A DNA stretch of 64,000 nt from Cellvibrio fontiphilus. GTDB lineage: Bacteria; Pseudomonadota; Gammaproteobacteria; Pseudomonadales; Cellvibrionaceae. The notes beneath the pieces were generated by a model. It had not been told where the DNA came from, made no database searches, and was given only the letters and a program-made list of their open reading frames with translations. The position numbers and the translations under genes were made by a program. The stretch is from the NCBI RefSeq assembly GCF_035317345.1, contig NZ_JAYKTU010000001.1. One strand, given 5' to 3'. Each line of letters begins with the position of its first letter. The first letter of the stretch is position 1. Positions 25,126 to 33,675 of this stretch are shown here, in pieces.

Positions 25126-26395
25126 GGCGTGAACCTGTCGCTATAGGTGCCGCGGGCAAAACGGCAACCGTTTCGGGCGCTGGAGAGTTATGGTGTTTGG
25201 TTTGGCTTGGTGGCAACCATTTGCGTCGCAGTTTGCGCGCAACAGGTTTTTCAATCAGGTAGGTACTGAAAATACCCAGCACAATGGCACCCGCCAAAGC
25301 CCATAAAAACTGGTGCTGGCCTGCATCGGGGTTAAACATAATGACGGCGCCGCACAACATCATGACAACATTTTGCCAGATAAAAATGGAAAACCCGGTT
25401 TCACCCAGAAAGCCCATTAGCGGTAGCGAAAAGATACGCGCAGCCAAACCTTTGCCCCGGGCAAGATCGACAATAATGATCATGTACAGCGGCATCATCA
25501 GCCCGTGGCGCAAGAAAAATTTAAATGGCTCGGCAATTTCCTGGGTGCACGCAATTGCTATTACCGCCACGAGTGCAAGATCACCCCAGGCAAACCAGCC
25601 AGGTTTTTTATTACTATCTAACTGCTTCGCGCGTGTTATGCCCACCAGCCGCGTCAACAAAATACCCGCCACAAAATGTGCTAGCCAGAAAAGCGGCGTA
25701 GAGCCAATAAATATTTTCCAAAATAGCGGCGCCTCGGTTCCGGCAGGAAAAAACTGTGCATAAATGGCGGTAGGTATTAGCGAAATAAATGGCAGGGCGC
25801 ACAAGAGTTGAATGCAAGCAGGGCGCGATAATTTTGCCAGCAGCGGCAATAAAAACGGCAGCAGCGCATAGAGAAATACCAGTGCTGAAATAGTCCAGGT
25901 CGGCCAGGACCAGATGGGTACAAAATCCGGAAACCAGGCCTGGGTCAAGGTGATGGTGGCAAGGCCGCTGGCAAGCAGCAGTGACGGACTATTGCCGAGG
26001 GATAATTGGTAACCCGTGGTCATTAACAGGGTAATTAACATGACTATTAAATGGATAGGATAAATCCGTATCGCGCGCGCGAACCAAAAAGTTTTTTTAG
26101 CAATACTCAGTTGGCCATGCTCGCCCCAATATAAATAGGCCAGAATAAAACCGGATAACAAAAAGAAAAAACTGGTGGACATCCAGCCATTACTAATTGC
26201 TGTCACCAGCGGCCCCGGCAAGTCCTGGATATCGCGCAGCAAATTTTCCATACCGGGTTCTTTTTTCATATCGAACAATACCCAGAGGTGGAAACAAAAA
26301 ATATGCAATATGGCGATAAAACGTATACCGGTCAGTGCGGGCAAAAATTGCCCCGGTTGATCGGCAGGGCGATCAGATGCTTGTTGGCTGGTCAT
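25118..26395 (-). CDS. Membrane acyltransferase, OafA/Acyltransf_3 family
   Basis: 425 residues with about ten hydrophobic helices. The N-terminal PALTGIRFIAILHIFCFHLW contains the RxxA-xx-H-like catalytic pattern of acyltransferase 3 proteins, and SFFFLLSGFILAYLYW is a second family signature. These enzymes move acyl groups onto sugars, lipids or peptides from the cytosolic side of the inner membrane. The unusual point is the location: it sits between an HlyD adaptor and a MacB-type ATPase, with an 8-bp overlap to the ATPase gene. An exported, acylated product is a reasonable inference. Confidence 0.9.
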   Translation of the reverse strand: MTSQQASDRPADQPGQFLPALTGIRFIAILHIFCFHLWVLFDMKKEPGMENLLRDIQDLPGPLVTAISNGWMSTSFFFLLSGFILAYLYWGEHGQLSIAKKTFWFARAIRIYPIHLIVMLITLLMTTGYQLSLGNSPSLLLASGLATITLTQAWFPDFVPIWSWPTWTISALVFLYALLPFLLPLLAKLSRPACIQLLCALPFISLIPTAIYAQFFPAGTEAPLFWKIFIGSTPLFWLAHFVAGILLTRLVGITRAKQLDSNKKPGWFAWGDLALVAVIAIACTQEIAEPFKFFLRHGLMMPLYMIIIVDLARGKGLAARIFSLPLMGFLGETGFSIFIWQNVVMMLCGAVIMFNPDAGQHQFLWALAGAIVLGIFSTYLIEKPVARKLRRKWLPPSQTKHHNSPAPETVAVLPAAPIATGSRHE

Positions 26396-26445
26396 GGTTA
26401 TTTAACGTCCTTTAAATAAAAGTTCGGGGTTATATCAGGGGAATA

Positions 26446-27696
26446 TTAATTGAGGCGCAGCTTGTCATAGCTGCGAAACCGGGTGGGGTCGGAAATAATC
26501 ACTTTATCGCCCGCTACCAAACCCTTAATGATTTGAATATGGTTGGCTGAACCCTGACCTAGCTGCACGGCAACTCGCTCAAAAAAATGACCATCCTCGG
26601 TTAATTTGTACAACAGGGTTTCACTGCGACTTTGCACAAACAGCGGACGCGCTACATAAAGCGTATCAGCGATTTCGGTAATTTTTATTTCGCCATCTAC
26701 ACTCAGGTCGGGGCGCGCGTCATCGGGTAACTTTTCATGGAAAATAACATCCACTTGCACAGTGCCATTAATCACCGCCGGATCAACACGCACTACCTCA
26801 CCGGTAATTTTATTATTGCGGGTATCTACAATCACACTTTGACCGGGCATTACCTCGCGAATGTGCAGCTCGGGAATTTTTAATTCGGCAATCAGCGAAT
26901 CCTGCTGCGCGAGCTTTGCGATATTATCGCCCATCATCACTCGCTGCCCGGACACCAGCGGCAGCTCCAGTACCACACTGTCCATAGTCGCGGTGATCTG
27001 CAAATCATTCACCTGTTGCTGGATAATTGCCACGCGCTGTTTGTGTTGATTCAATCGCGCCTTGTGCGCATTCCGCTGTGCAGTGAATGACTCTTGCATT
27101 TTATCAAGCTGGTGTTGATGGCTTTGTAAACGCTGTTGCGCCTGATCCAGTGCAAGCCGGGTACGGTTGTAATCCAGACGCGACACAGCGCCGGTTTTCA
27201 TCAGCCCGGCGCGCGCCGAAAATTCCAACTGGCTGGTTTCAACATCCAATTGGGCATTGAGCAAATTGGATTTTTGTTGTTGCAGGCTGGATGCTAACAC
27301 CACGTCGGCTGCGCTGAGTTCTGCTTCCAGCGCGGCCAGTTCCCACTGCGCTTCCGCAAGTTGTTGGATTAATCGCGGATTGCTTAACTCCACAATCACA
27401 TCGCCTTTTTTTACGCGGTGACCGGGTTTGACGGCGCGTTTTACCAAAGTGCCCTCTACACTCGCCGACAGCCATTCGATATTGTCCGGCACCAACACGC
27501 CGGTGCCGCGCACCGAGAGCGTAAATTTTCCGCGTTTGACTTCATCAAATACCAGCGAATTGGCATCTACGCTGACATCGGCCTGGCCGAGATACCAGAG
27601 GTAGTAACCGGAAAAAATAACTACCAGCGCTGCCAATACCAATAGCCAGTGGTGTTTACGCAGACGCGGTTTTTGTGGTTCGAGGCGGATGTCCAT
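26446..27696 (-). CDS. HlyD/MacA-type periplasmic adaptor protein
   Basis: 416 residues. A membrane anchor lies near 18-34, followed by a barrel-sandwich half, a long coiled coil (about 115-235, rich in Gln and Leu), the second half of the lipoyl-like domain and a beta-barrel (RPDLSVDGEI). Adaptors of this type link inner-membrane transporters with an outer-membrane channel. No TolC-like gene is in this set. GGAAG precedes the ATG at 27696. It is the first gene of the minus-strand operon and lies directly behind a sigma-54-like promoter. Confidence 0.9.
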   Translation of the reverse strand: MDIRLEPQKPRLRKHHWLLVLAALVVIFSGYYLWYLGQADVSVDANSLVFDEVKRGKFTLSVRGTGVLVPDNIEWLSASVEGTLVKRAVKPGHRVKKGDVIVELSNPRLIQQLAEAQWELAALEAELSAADVVLASSLQQQKSNLLNAQLDVETSQLEFSARAGLMKTGAVSRLDYNRTRLALDQAQQRLQSHQHQLDKMQESFTAQRNAHKARLNQHKQRVAIIQQQVNDLQITATMDSVVLELPLVSGQRVMMGDNIAKLAQQDSLIAELKIPELHIREVMPGQSVIVDTRNNKITGEVVRVDPAVINGTVQVDVIFHEKLPDDARPDLSVDGEIKITEIADTLYVARPLFVQSRSETLLYKLTEDGHFFERVAVQLGQGSANHIQIIKGLVAGDKVIISDPTRFRSYDKLRLN

Positions 27697-27731
27697 TGCA
27701 CTTCCGTTTTTGATTGCGATGGAAGGGCTGG

Positions 27732-27747
27732 AGCAGCTTCTATGCCA
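27732..27747 (-). promoter_or_regulatory. Candidate sigma-54 promoter of the adaptor/ABC operon
   Basis: On the minus strand the sequence TGGCAT-N5-CTGCT matches the sigma-54 consensus TGGCAC-N5-TTGCW at 9 of 11 positions, with GG and GC at the required spacing. Transcription would start near 27720, about 24 nt ahead of the adaptor ATG. An NtrC-type regulator is encoded further down the same strand. Overlapping inverted repeats at 27799-27825 are possible enhancer sites. Confidence 0.6.
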
Positions 27748-27798
27748 TTTTGATAAGTGATTGTTTTTATATAGGTTTATATTTTCAGCGCAAACAAA

Positions 27799-27825
27799 AT
27801 CCCAAAATCGGGATAGTAAACCCGA
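27799..27825 (-). promoter_or_regulatory. Possible enhancer site for the NtrC-type regulator
   Basis: Two overlapping inverted repeats, ATCCC(6)GGGAT (27799-27803 with 27810-27814) and TCGGG(8)CCCGA (27808-27812 with 27821-27825), lie 50-90 bp upstream of the sigma-54-like promoter. This is a normal distance for an NtrC-type activator site. The arms are only 5 bp, so the call is tentative. Confidence 0.3.
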
Positions 27826-27850
27826 ACGCTTTTACCAAAAACGGGACGCA

Positions 27851-29677
27851 TTATTCCGCATATTCCGCCGCGCGAATCACCGCTAAAAATTCTTCGCCAA
27901 AACGTTTTAATTTGCTTTCACCTACGCCGGTAATACTGCGCAGTTGCTCGGGCGTGAGCGGGCGAAACTCCAGCATTTCACGCAGCGTGGCATCGTGAAA
28001 AATCACATAGGGCGGCACACCCTGTTCTTCAGCCAAGCGTTTGCGACAGGCGCGCAGGGCATGCCATAAGCCTTGATCTTCGGCTTCAATGGCAGCGCCA
28101 AGATTGGCGCGGCGCGGCGATTGATTGGCGGTTTTAATATCGCGGCGCAAATAAATATTTGCTTCGCCGCGCAAATAAGGCCGGCAGCTTTCATTTAATA
28201 CCAAGCCGCCAAAACCATCGCTATTGACGTCCAACAAACCACGCGCGACCAGCTGGCGAAAAATCGCTTTCCATTCATCGCTACTTAATTGTTTGCCAAT
28301 GCCGTAGGTGGTGAGTTGGTGATGATCAAACGACAATATTTTTTCATTGTTGCTGCCGCGCAATACATCAATCACGTGGCCGGCACCAAAGCGCTGGCCA
28401 GTGCGATAGACGCAGGAAAGTGCCATTTGCACCGCTTGGGTTGCATCCCAGGTTTGCGGCGGCGTTAAACAGCAATCGCAATTGCCACAAGGTTGTTCGA
28501 GGCTATCGCCAAAATAACGCAGCAGGGTTTGGCGGCGACAGCTGGTAATTTCACACAGGCCAAGCATGGCATTTAAACGCTGTTGTTCGTTGCGTTTAAA
28601 TTCTTCGCTGCCTTCACTTTGCGCCATCATCTGCCGCAGTTTTACCACGTCTTCCAAACCGTAGAGCAACAGCGTGGTGGCCGGTTCACCATCGCGACCG
28701 GCGCGGCCGGTTTCCTGATAATAGGCTTCAATACTTTTGGGCAAATCCAAATGCGCCACAAACCGCACATCGGGTTTGTCTATACCCATACCAAAGGCGA
28801 TAGTCGCCACCATAATGATGTTGTCTTCGCGTAAAAATCGCTGCTGGTTTTTTTGGCGCACATCCGCAGGCAAACCGGCGTGATAGGGCAGCGCGGTAAA
28901 ACCTTCATCGCTCAACCACTGTGCAATTTGCTCGACTTTATTGCGCGACAAACAATACACAATGCCGGAATTGCCCTGCTGTTCATCGCGCAAAAAACGC
29001 ATGAGCTGGATTTTGGGGTTATTTTTTTGGGCGATGCGGTATTGAATATTGGGGCGATCAAACCCGTTAATAAATTGCCGCGCCTGTTCCAGCTGCAGGC
29101 GCGCGATAATTTCATCGCGCGTGCGCACATCGGCAGTCGCCGTTAGTGCAATACGCGGCACTTGCGGGAATTCGCGGTGCAGCAATTCCAGCTTTAAATA
29201 ATCCGAGCGGAAATCGTGGCCCCATTGGGATACGCAATGCGCTTCGTCTATCGCAAATAAGGCGATTTTGCTGTGATGCAATAATTCCAGGGTGCGCGGC
29301 TGAATCAAACGCTCGGGCGCGACATAGAGCAAATCCAATTCGCCGCGCTGCAGCGCCAGTTCGGTTTGCCACATTTCCTGCGGCGAAAGCGACGAATTTA
29401 AAAACCCCGCCCGCACACCCAACTCACGCAGCGCACTCACTTGATCCTGCATCAGCGCAATCAGCGGTGATACCACAATGCCCACACCCTCACGCACCAA
29501 CGCCGGAATTTGGTAACACAGGGATTTACCGCCGCCGGTGGGCATAAGCACCAGCACATCCTCACCGGCGACCAATGCATCAATCACCGCCGCTTGCGGG
29601 CCACGGAATTCGTGGTAGCCAAAGGTGGAATTTAAAATGGCGAGGGGGCTGGGGATGTCGGTGGGAGGCAATGTCAT
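27851..29677 (-). CDS. recQ: ATP-dependent DNA helicase RecQ
   Basis: 608 residues from the ATG at 29677; an in-frame TTG four codons earlier is possible since neither has a strong ribosome site. The helicase core has Walker A MPTGGGKSLC, DEAH in FAIDEAHCVSQWGHDFR (17 residues) and motif VI QETGRAGRDG. A zinc-binding Cys cluster (CGNCDCC) and winged helix follow, and an HRDC domain ends the protein (PPYVIFHDATLREM, about 535-605). RecQ unwinds DNA 3' to 5' in recombination repair. The gene stands alone. Confidence 0.96.
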   Translation of the reverse strand: MTLPPTDIPSPLAILNSTFGYHEFRGPQAAVIDALVAGEDVLVLMPTGGGKSLCYQIPALVREGVGIVVSPLIALMQDQVSALRELGVRAGFLNSSLSPQEMWQTELALQRGELDLLYVAPERLIQPRTLELLHHSKIALFAIDEAHCVSQWGHDFRSDYLKLELLHREFPQVPRIALTATADVRTRDEIIARLQLEQARQFINGFDRPNIQYRIAQKNNPKIQLMRFLRDEQQGNSGIVYCLSRNKVEQIAQWLSDEGFTALPYHAGLPADVRQKNQQRFLREDNIIMVATIAFGMGIDKPDVRFVAHLDLPKSIEAYYQETGRAGRDGEPATTLLLYGLEDVVKLRQMMAQSEGSEEFKRNEQQRLNAMLGLCEITSCRRQTLLRYFGDSLEQPCGNCDCCLTPPQTWDATQAVQMALSCVYRTGQRFGAGHVIDVLRGSNNEKILSFDHHQLTTYGIGKQLSSDEWKAIFRQLVARGLLDVNSDGFGGLVLNESCRPYLRGEANIYLRRDIKTANQSPRRANLGAAIEAEDQGLWHALRACRKRLAEEQGVPPYVIFHDATLREMLEFRPLTPEQLRSITGVGESKLKRFGEEFLAVIRAAEYAE

Positions 29678-29743
29678 GAGGCGAAACAAGAACTCACAGG
29701 AGTAAGGGGAAAATCATGGCAAAAGTGACGACTTCTCTGCCTG

Positions 29744-29807
29744 ATGATGGATATGTTCATCAAAAACCCGATTTTTCAGCAAAATGATCAATATATCCAT
29801 CATTTTT
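29744..29807. repeat. Long-loop inverted repeat upstream of recQ
   Basis: ATGATGGATAT (29744-29754) and ATATCCATCAT (29793-29803) are perfect 11-bp complements around 38 nt, and the right arm is followed by five T residues. It lies about 70 bp upstream of recQ. It could be a paired operator or a weak plus-strand terminator; no plus-strand gene precedes it. Confidence 0.35.
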
Positions 29808-29846
29808 AACTCAGGATTTGCCCGCCATATCAGCCGCCCCAAACGC

Positions 29847-29867
29847 AAAACGGGGGCATAGCCCCCG
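29847..29867 (-). terminator. Terminator of the small membrane protein gene
   Basis: A 7-bp GC stem (29851-29857 with 29861-29867, arms CGGGGGC and GCCCCCG) with a 3-nt loop is followed on the minus strand by a short U-run (A-run 29847-29850). It lies 32 bp past the stop of the small gene at 29899-30015. Confidence 0.7.
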
Positions 29868-29898
29868 CAAATACACACAATGCTTTATCGCAGCGCGC

Positions 29899-30015
29899 TT
29901 ACAACTCCGCCGTTGCTCCCGGCTTGGCCGAAGGGCTGCTGCCTTCAGGCACAACAATCATCACCAAACCCCACATCACCAGCAGACCTGCCAATACAGA
30001 TACCGACTTTCTCAC
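29899..30015 (-). CDS. Probable 38-residue single-pass membrane protein
   Basis: A GTG start at 30015 has an AGGAGGG ribosome site 8 bases upstream, and the frame runs 38 codons to TAA. The product starts with positive residues (VRKSVSV), then has one membrane helix (about residues 6-22, LAGLLVMWGLVMIVV), then a polar tail rich in Ser, Pro, Gly and Ala. A GC-rich terminator follows within 35 bp. Ribosome site, helix and terminator together support a real gene, though I know no homologue. It lies between recQ and an esterase gene on the same strand. An overlapping ATG frame gives 25 residues with no helix and is less likely. Confidence 0.6.
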   Translation of the reverse strand: MRKSVSVLAGLLVMWGLVMIVVPEGSSPSAKPGATAEL

Positions 30016-30117
30016 GATACATCCCTCCTGCGGATAACACTGCTACCAGACTAGGCAGCAAAAACTGAACCATAACTGAAAAGCCAGCAATCAACTGTAT
30101 TAATTGGTACTTGTTTA

Positions 30118-31158
30118 TTAATTGCTACTTGCGGTGTTGTTCAGTGTTTTATTCAGGAAGTTGATGATGTCCTCCATCGGCCAGAGCGCATCTTTGTCAA
30201 AACAACTGCCGGCCCAGTTGCAACCGTTATCCAGGTAAGCATGTTTTTTGCCGGGGTAAACCTTGTACTCCACCGGTTGTTTGCCGGCCTTGAGCAGATC
30301 CACGTAATGCTGCGCGGCACTGGGCGGGGTGACGTTATCCAAACTGCCAACATGCACAAACTGTGGCGGCAATTGGTACTCACTCGCCTTGGGCACAAAA
30401 TAAATGGGCGATACCGCTTTGTAGTGATCGGGGTGGTCATTCACATTGATGCCATTGCCAAACAGACCGCGTGGTTCAGCGTTGCCAAATTTCCAAAACG
30501 CATTATTGGGCGATTCAAAACCCCCTTTGGCCGCCTCATACAAGTCAAACGCACCATAACTGACCACCGCCGCCTGGACTTTCAGACCGTCCTCTTTGGC
30601 GACCTGCTCGGCGGTTTTACCGGCGGGCAAATAGCTGGGCTTAAAACCCAAACTCGGGCCGGCGTAACCATCGCTCTCCAACTGGCGGCCGCGGGTAAGG
30701 ATCATGGTGGTTAAGTGACCGCCGGCACTATCGCCGGTAATCGCCACGCGGCTCGGGTCGCCGCCGTATTGCGCAATATGCTCTTTTACCCACAGCAGGC
30801 CGCCAAATACGTCCTCAATAATCTGGTTCATAGTGACGCTATTGTTTTGGTCACCCAGGAGGCGATAGTTCATGTTGGCCACCACCATATCGCCCTCACG
30901 CGCCACCTTGGTCGCCATGTCATGCATGATGGAGTTGTTATTCACCAGCCAGCCGCCACCGTGGTAAATCACCAGCACCGGGTAAGATTTTTTGCCGGTT
31001 TGCGGCACGTAAATATCCAGCGTAAGCGGGAAGTTATCAGGCTTGGCAAACTCAATCGCCCTGTGGATTTTTACCGCCTCATCCACCTCATTCGCCTGCA
31101 CCAGCAGCGCACAAGCCCCCAAACACACCATCGCCAGCCATTTGCCAAGGTTCAGCAT
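30118..31158 (-). CDS. Exported alpha/beta-hydrolase esterase
   Basis: 346 residues with a Sec signal peptide (CLGACALLVQA). The esterase/lipase (BD-FAE, hormone-sensitive-lipase-like) core has the oxyanion motif YHGGGW, the nucleophile in ITGDSAGGH, and a late Asp/His pair (SLDNVTPP and GKKHAYLDN). An insertion in the cap region mentions NAFWKFGN and ends with two Cys (NGCNWAGSC) near the C-terminus that may pair. It probably removes acyl or feruloyl-type esters in the periplasm or outside. The gene is single. Confidence 0.88.
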   Translation of the reverse strand: MLNLGKWLAMVCLGACALLVQANEVDEAVKIHRAIEFAKPDNFPLTLDIYVPQTGKKSYPVLVIYHGGGWLVNNNSIMHDMATKVAREGDMVVANMNYRLLGDQNNSVTMNQIIEDVFGGLLWVKEHIAQYGGDPSRVAITGDSAGGHLTTMILTRGRQLESDGYAGPSLGFKPSYLPAGKTAEQVAKEDGLKVQAAVVSYGAFDLYEAAKGGFESPNNAFWKFGNAEPRGLFGNGINVNDHPDHYKAVSPIYFVPKASEYQLPPQFVHVGSLDNVTPPSAAQHYVDLLKAGKQPVEYKVYPGKKHAYLDNGCNWAGSCFDKDALWPMEDIINFLNKTLNNTASSN

Positions 31159-31596
31159 AAATACCTCATTTCAATTATGTTATTGTCAGATAAACAACAA
31201 GCAAGCATAGATGCTGCCCCGCGATGACGGTAGTGATAAGCGTCACCCATGTGTGCTTTTTACTCCGCTTAACGTTTATTCGGACTAATCGGTTATTGGA
31301 GGGTGATTTTTGAGGGACTACCGATGTAACCCGCGAGGCAACAGCCCTTATATATAGGTCGCTACCCACATCGCAACAAAACCCTCGGGCGCGAGCCCGC
31401 CGAAGCGCTTGGGTTTTTAAGGAAAGCGAAGACTGGTTTGGTTTGGGTTTTGGTGAATTTGTATAGCCAAACCCAAGGATGTAATGCGATGTATTTCACA
31501 TCTGCCTCGATTTGATACAGAATCCGCTCAGGGAACAGCTATGGAATAGAGCGATGAAAAATAAATTGTTTACCACCAGCCACCGAGGGTTAGCGC
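31159..31596. other. Intergenic region left of the defence island
   Basis: No protein gene is supported in these 438 bp. The main content is a pair of strong hairpins at 31378-31477, described separately. GAGG at about 31585 is the ribosome site of the truncated HNH gene that follows. Confidence 0.4.
31378..31477 (+). ncRNA. Possible structured RNA with two hairpins
   Basis: An outer stem AAAACCC/GGGTTTT (31378-31384 with 31411-31417) encloses a hairpin CGGGC-GCGA-GCCCG (31386-31399) with a GNRA loop, plus the palindrome AAGCGCTT (31403-31410). A T5 run follows. A second 10-bp hairpin with one bulge lies at 31443-31476. This could be a small RNA, a leader or a terminator pair. Strand is chosen from the T-run. 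No known RNA family was recognised. Confidence 0.3.
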
Positions 31597-31809
31597 GTGG
31601 CGAATAACTGGCAAGAAGACGAACTGTTGCTAACGCTGCACCTCTACTGCCGCACAGCATTTGGCAAATTGCATCAGACCAATCCCGAGATTATTAAAAT
31701 CGCCAACATCATTGGCCGCACACCATCGGCAGTGGCGATGAAAGCCTGCAACTTTGCCAGCCTCGATCCCGCAATGCGCTCGAAAAAAATGAAAAAGTTA
31801 TTCAGCTAA
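31597..31809 (+). pseudogene. Truncated HNH-endonuclease gene, N-terminal part only
   Basis: 70 residues from a GTG with GAGG upstream. LTLHLYCRTAFGKLHQTNPE and IIGRTPSAVAMKACNFASLD are the start of a common family of HNH-type putative restriction endonucleases that normally run to about 250-300 residues. Here the frame stops at 31809, 12 bp inside the convergent methyltransferase gene, and no HNH domain follows. The 3' part seems to have been replaced when the defence island was gained. The small domain could still be expressed; it should not cut DNA. Confidence 0.7.
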
Positions 31810-33435
31810 TTGAAGTAGCTGTCTGCAAGTTTTTCCTAAAGCTTTTCCCAATAATGGAGGAACTGCATTCCCAACCTGAGTATATTGTGGAACTTGGTAT
31901 CGGCGCATTTGACCACCAGTTGTCACCTTAGAGCGAAAAACAAACCAATCTGGAAAAGATTGAAATCTAGCAATCTCTCTAACTGACAGCGTTCGTTGAG
32001 TTTCGTCATCGTAATGACAGATGTCATCAGGAATTGAGAGTGCTGCGGGCGCAGGTTTATCTGCAACTAACGCTTTCTGTGTCTGCTTCTTCGTTTGCAG
32101 ACGAACTAATAGATCAAACATACTTTTTGAGGATAAGCTTTCGACTCTTTCTCCATTTTCAGTTAGAAACCAGTCTTGATTTGCAAGAGCGGTCAATGAT
32201 TGGTTACTGACAAGCGTATGGTCTCCAGTTTTAAGAAAAAATTTAATTTCTTTTTTAGCAATATCGGATTCAAGTTTATTTAGTACTTGATAAAGCCTAA
32301 AACGCGCACGCACTTTATTACTATTACCACGATGCTCTTGATTGGTCGGTTTTCCCCTGATTTTTAAAAATTCCTCCCACTCTTGCTGCTTGTATCTTTT
32401 TGCTTTGGTGGCGCTGTAGGCCTGATTGTTGAGTTCATTGACATAGACGCTTGGTCTTTTTCCATTACCATTCAAGTCATCTATAGCATCTTTTGCAGTT
32501 ACAAAGCTCCTAGCTTCTGGCCTAAGGGCTACAAGTGATTCAAAGAGTTTGGAATTGTAAAGTGAGGAACCATTTTCTACGTCATGACACTTGAGGTGAC
32601 CATATTCGAGCTGACTACCTTTTTTGGCTACCAATCTGAAAAAATTTTTAGAATTTTCTAAGGCCTCATCTACATATATATCAGTATTGTTAGCAACAAT
32701 TTTAGTAAATATATTTTTTCGGAAGGCCAACATAATGAAGCGCGGACGATTTTGGGCAGCACCTACATATTTTGCATTTACATGTAAGCAGAGAGGAACA
32801 TATCCCTCTATTGCGAAGGCTTTTGCAACTTCGTACCAAGCATAATATTTTTCACCGTTGACGTCGAAAGCTCGAAGAATTCCCGTTACATTTTCAAGTA
32901 GAACCATTTTAGGTTGGACTTGTTTTACAAATTCAGCAAAGGCCCAAGGCAACGAGTTTCTTTGGTTTGAATGCTGGCGCAGACCAGCCATACTAAAACT
33001 CTGACAAGGGGGGCCACCTGAAACCAAATCAATCCCACCGTCACCAAGCCCTTCTCTCAGAGCCTTTTTGAGTTTGGTTTTCTTAAGTAAAGTGTTGAGA
33101 TCTAAAATACTGCCTATAAGTAAGCTTCCACGCAGCTTTGTTGGATAATCTGCTATTTCTGCTAGATCTGATTTTCGATTTTGAAGACCTGCAGCAATGT
33201 ATGGGTTTTCATTTAGGCGAGCTGTTATTTTTTCTCGACTATATTCACTACTGATCCAGTAAACTGGGTCGCCATCCCGAAGACCATCCTTATGAAGGTT
33301 TATTCCCAGATGGTTATAGGCAAAAGTTTCCCCAGCCATTGGTGATAATTCATTTGCCAGCAGTAAATCAAAACCTTCAGACTCCAATCCAAGGGACAGG
33401 CCGCCGCAGCCAGCAAATAACTCAATGTGGTTCAT
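31798..33435 (-). CDS. Type II DNA (cytosine-5) methyltransferase
   Basis: 545 residues. Motif I ELFAGCGGLSLGL starts at residue 5, motif IV SGGPPCQSFSMAG has catalytic C144, motif VI ENV is at 181-183, motif VIII QNRPR at 228-232, and the C-terminal motif X is QVGNAVPPLLGKALG. A long target-recognition region lies between VIII and X. It methylates cytosine at C5 in a specific site that cannot be told here. It is divergent from a probable restriction enzyme and near a Vsr gene, which is usual for m5C systems. It is AT-richer than the flanks and overlaps the truncated HNH gene by 12 bp. Confidence 0.95.
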   Translation of the reverse strand: MNHIELFAGCGGLSLGLESEGFDLLLANELSPMAGETFAYNHLGINLHKDGLRDGDPVYWISSEYSREKITARLNENPYIAAGLQNRKSDLAEIADYPTKLRGSLLIGSILDLNTLLKKTKLKKALREGLGDGGIDLVSGGPPCQSFSMAGLRQHSNQRNSLPWAFAEFVKQVQPKMVLLENVTGILRAFDVNGEKYYAWYEVAKAFAIEGYVPLCLHVNAKYVGAAQNRPRFIMLAFRKNIFTKIVANNTDIYVDEALENSKNFFRLVAKKGSQLEYGHLKCHDVENGSSLYNSKLFESLVALRPEARSFVTAKDAIDDLNGNGKRPSVYVNELNNQAYSATKAKRYKQQEWEEFLKIRGKPTNQEHRGNSNKVRARFRLYQVLNKLESDIAKKEIKFFLKTGDHTLVSNQSLTALANQDWFLTENGERVESLSSKSMFDLLVRLQTKKQTQKALVADKPAPAALSIPDDICHYDDETQRTLSVREIARFQSFPDWFVFRSKVTTGGQMRRYQVPQYTQVGNAVPPLLGKALGKTCRQLLQLAE

Positions 33436-33510
33436 TATTTATTAACCCAAATACAAAACGATGATGATAGGTTGCGCATGATGAAAAGTCCAGGGAGGTG
33501 GAACCGTATC

Positions 33511-33640
33511 GCGCTAGCGCCAAGCTTAGATGATATGCCATGCATGTATGGATGTACAGCAGCGCAGTGCAGGTGACAATTGCTTTCTAACCTGCTGAAA
33601 AATATAGAAAATTGTTTTTAAGCGCTTATGATATTAGTAT
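33511..33640 (+). promoter_or_regulatory. Divergent promoter region of the restriction-modification pair
   Basis: The 240 bp between the methyltransferase and the rightward genes hold a perfect 10-bp palindrome GCGCTAGCGC (33511-33520) and a weak sigma-70-like promoter TTGTTT (33612-33617) and TAGTAT (33635-33640) with a 17-bp spacer for the rightward genes. The palindrome might be an operator for timing of methyltransferase and nuclease. No C-protein gene is present. Confidence 0.35.
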
Positions 33641-33675
33641 CTTTTACTATCTAAACATCTTTTTAAGGAAGCTTA

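Noticed and set aside
31159..31596. Possible tRNA or integrase attachment site next to the island
   Set aside because: No tRNA cloverleaf and no integrase gene were found, and no direct repeat was seen that matches the right edge.
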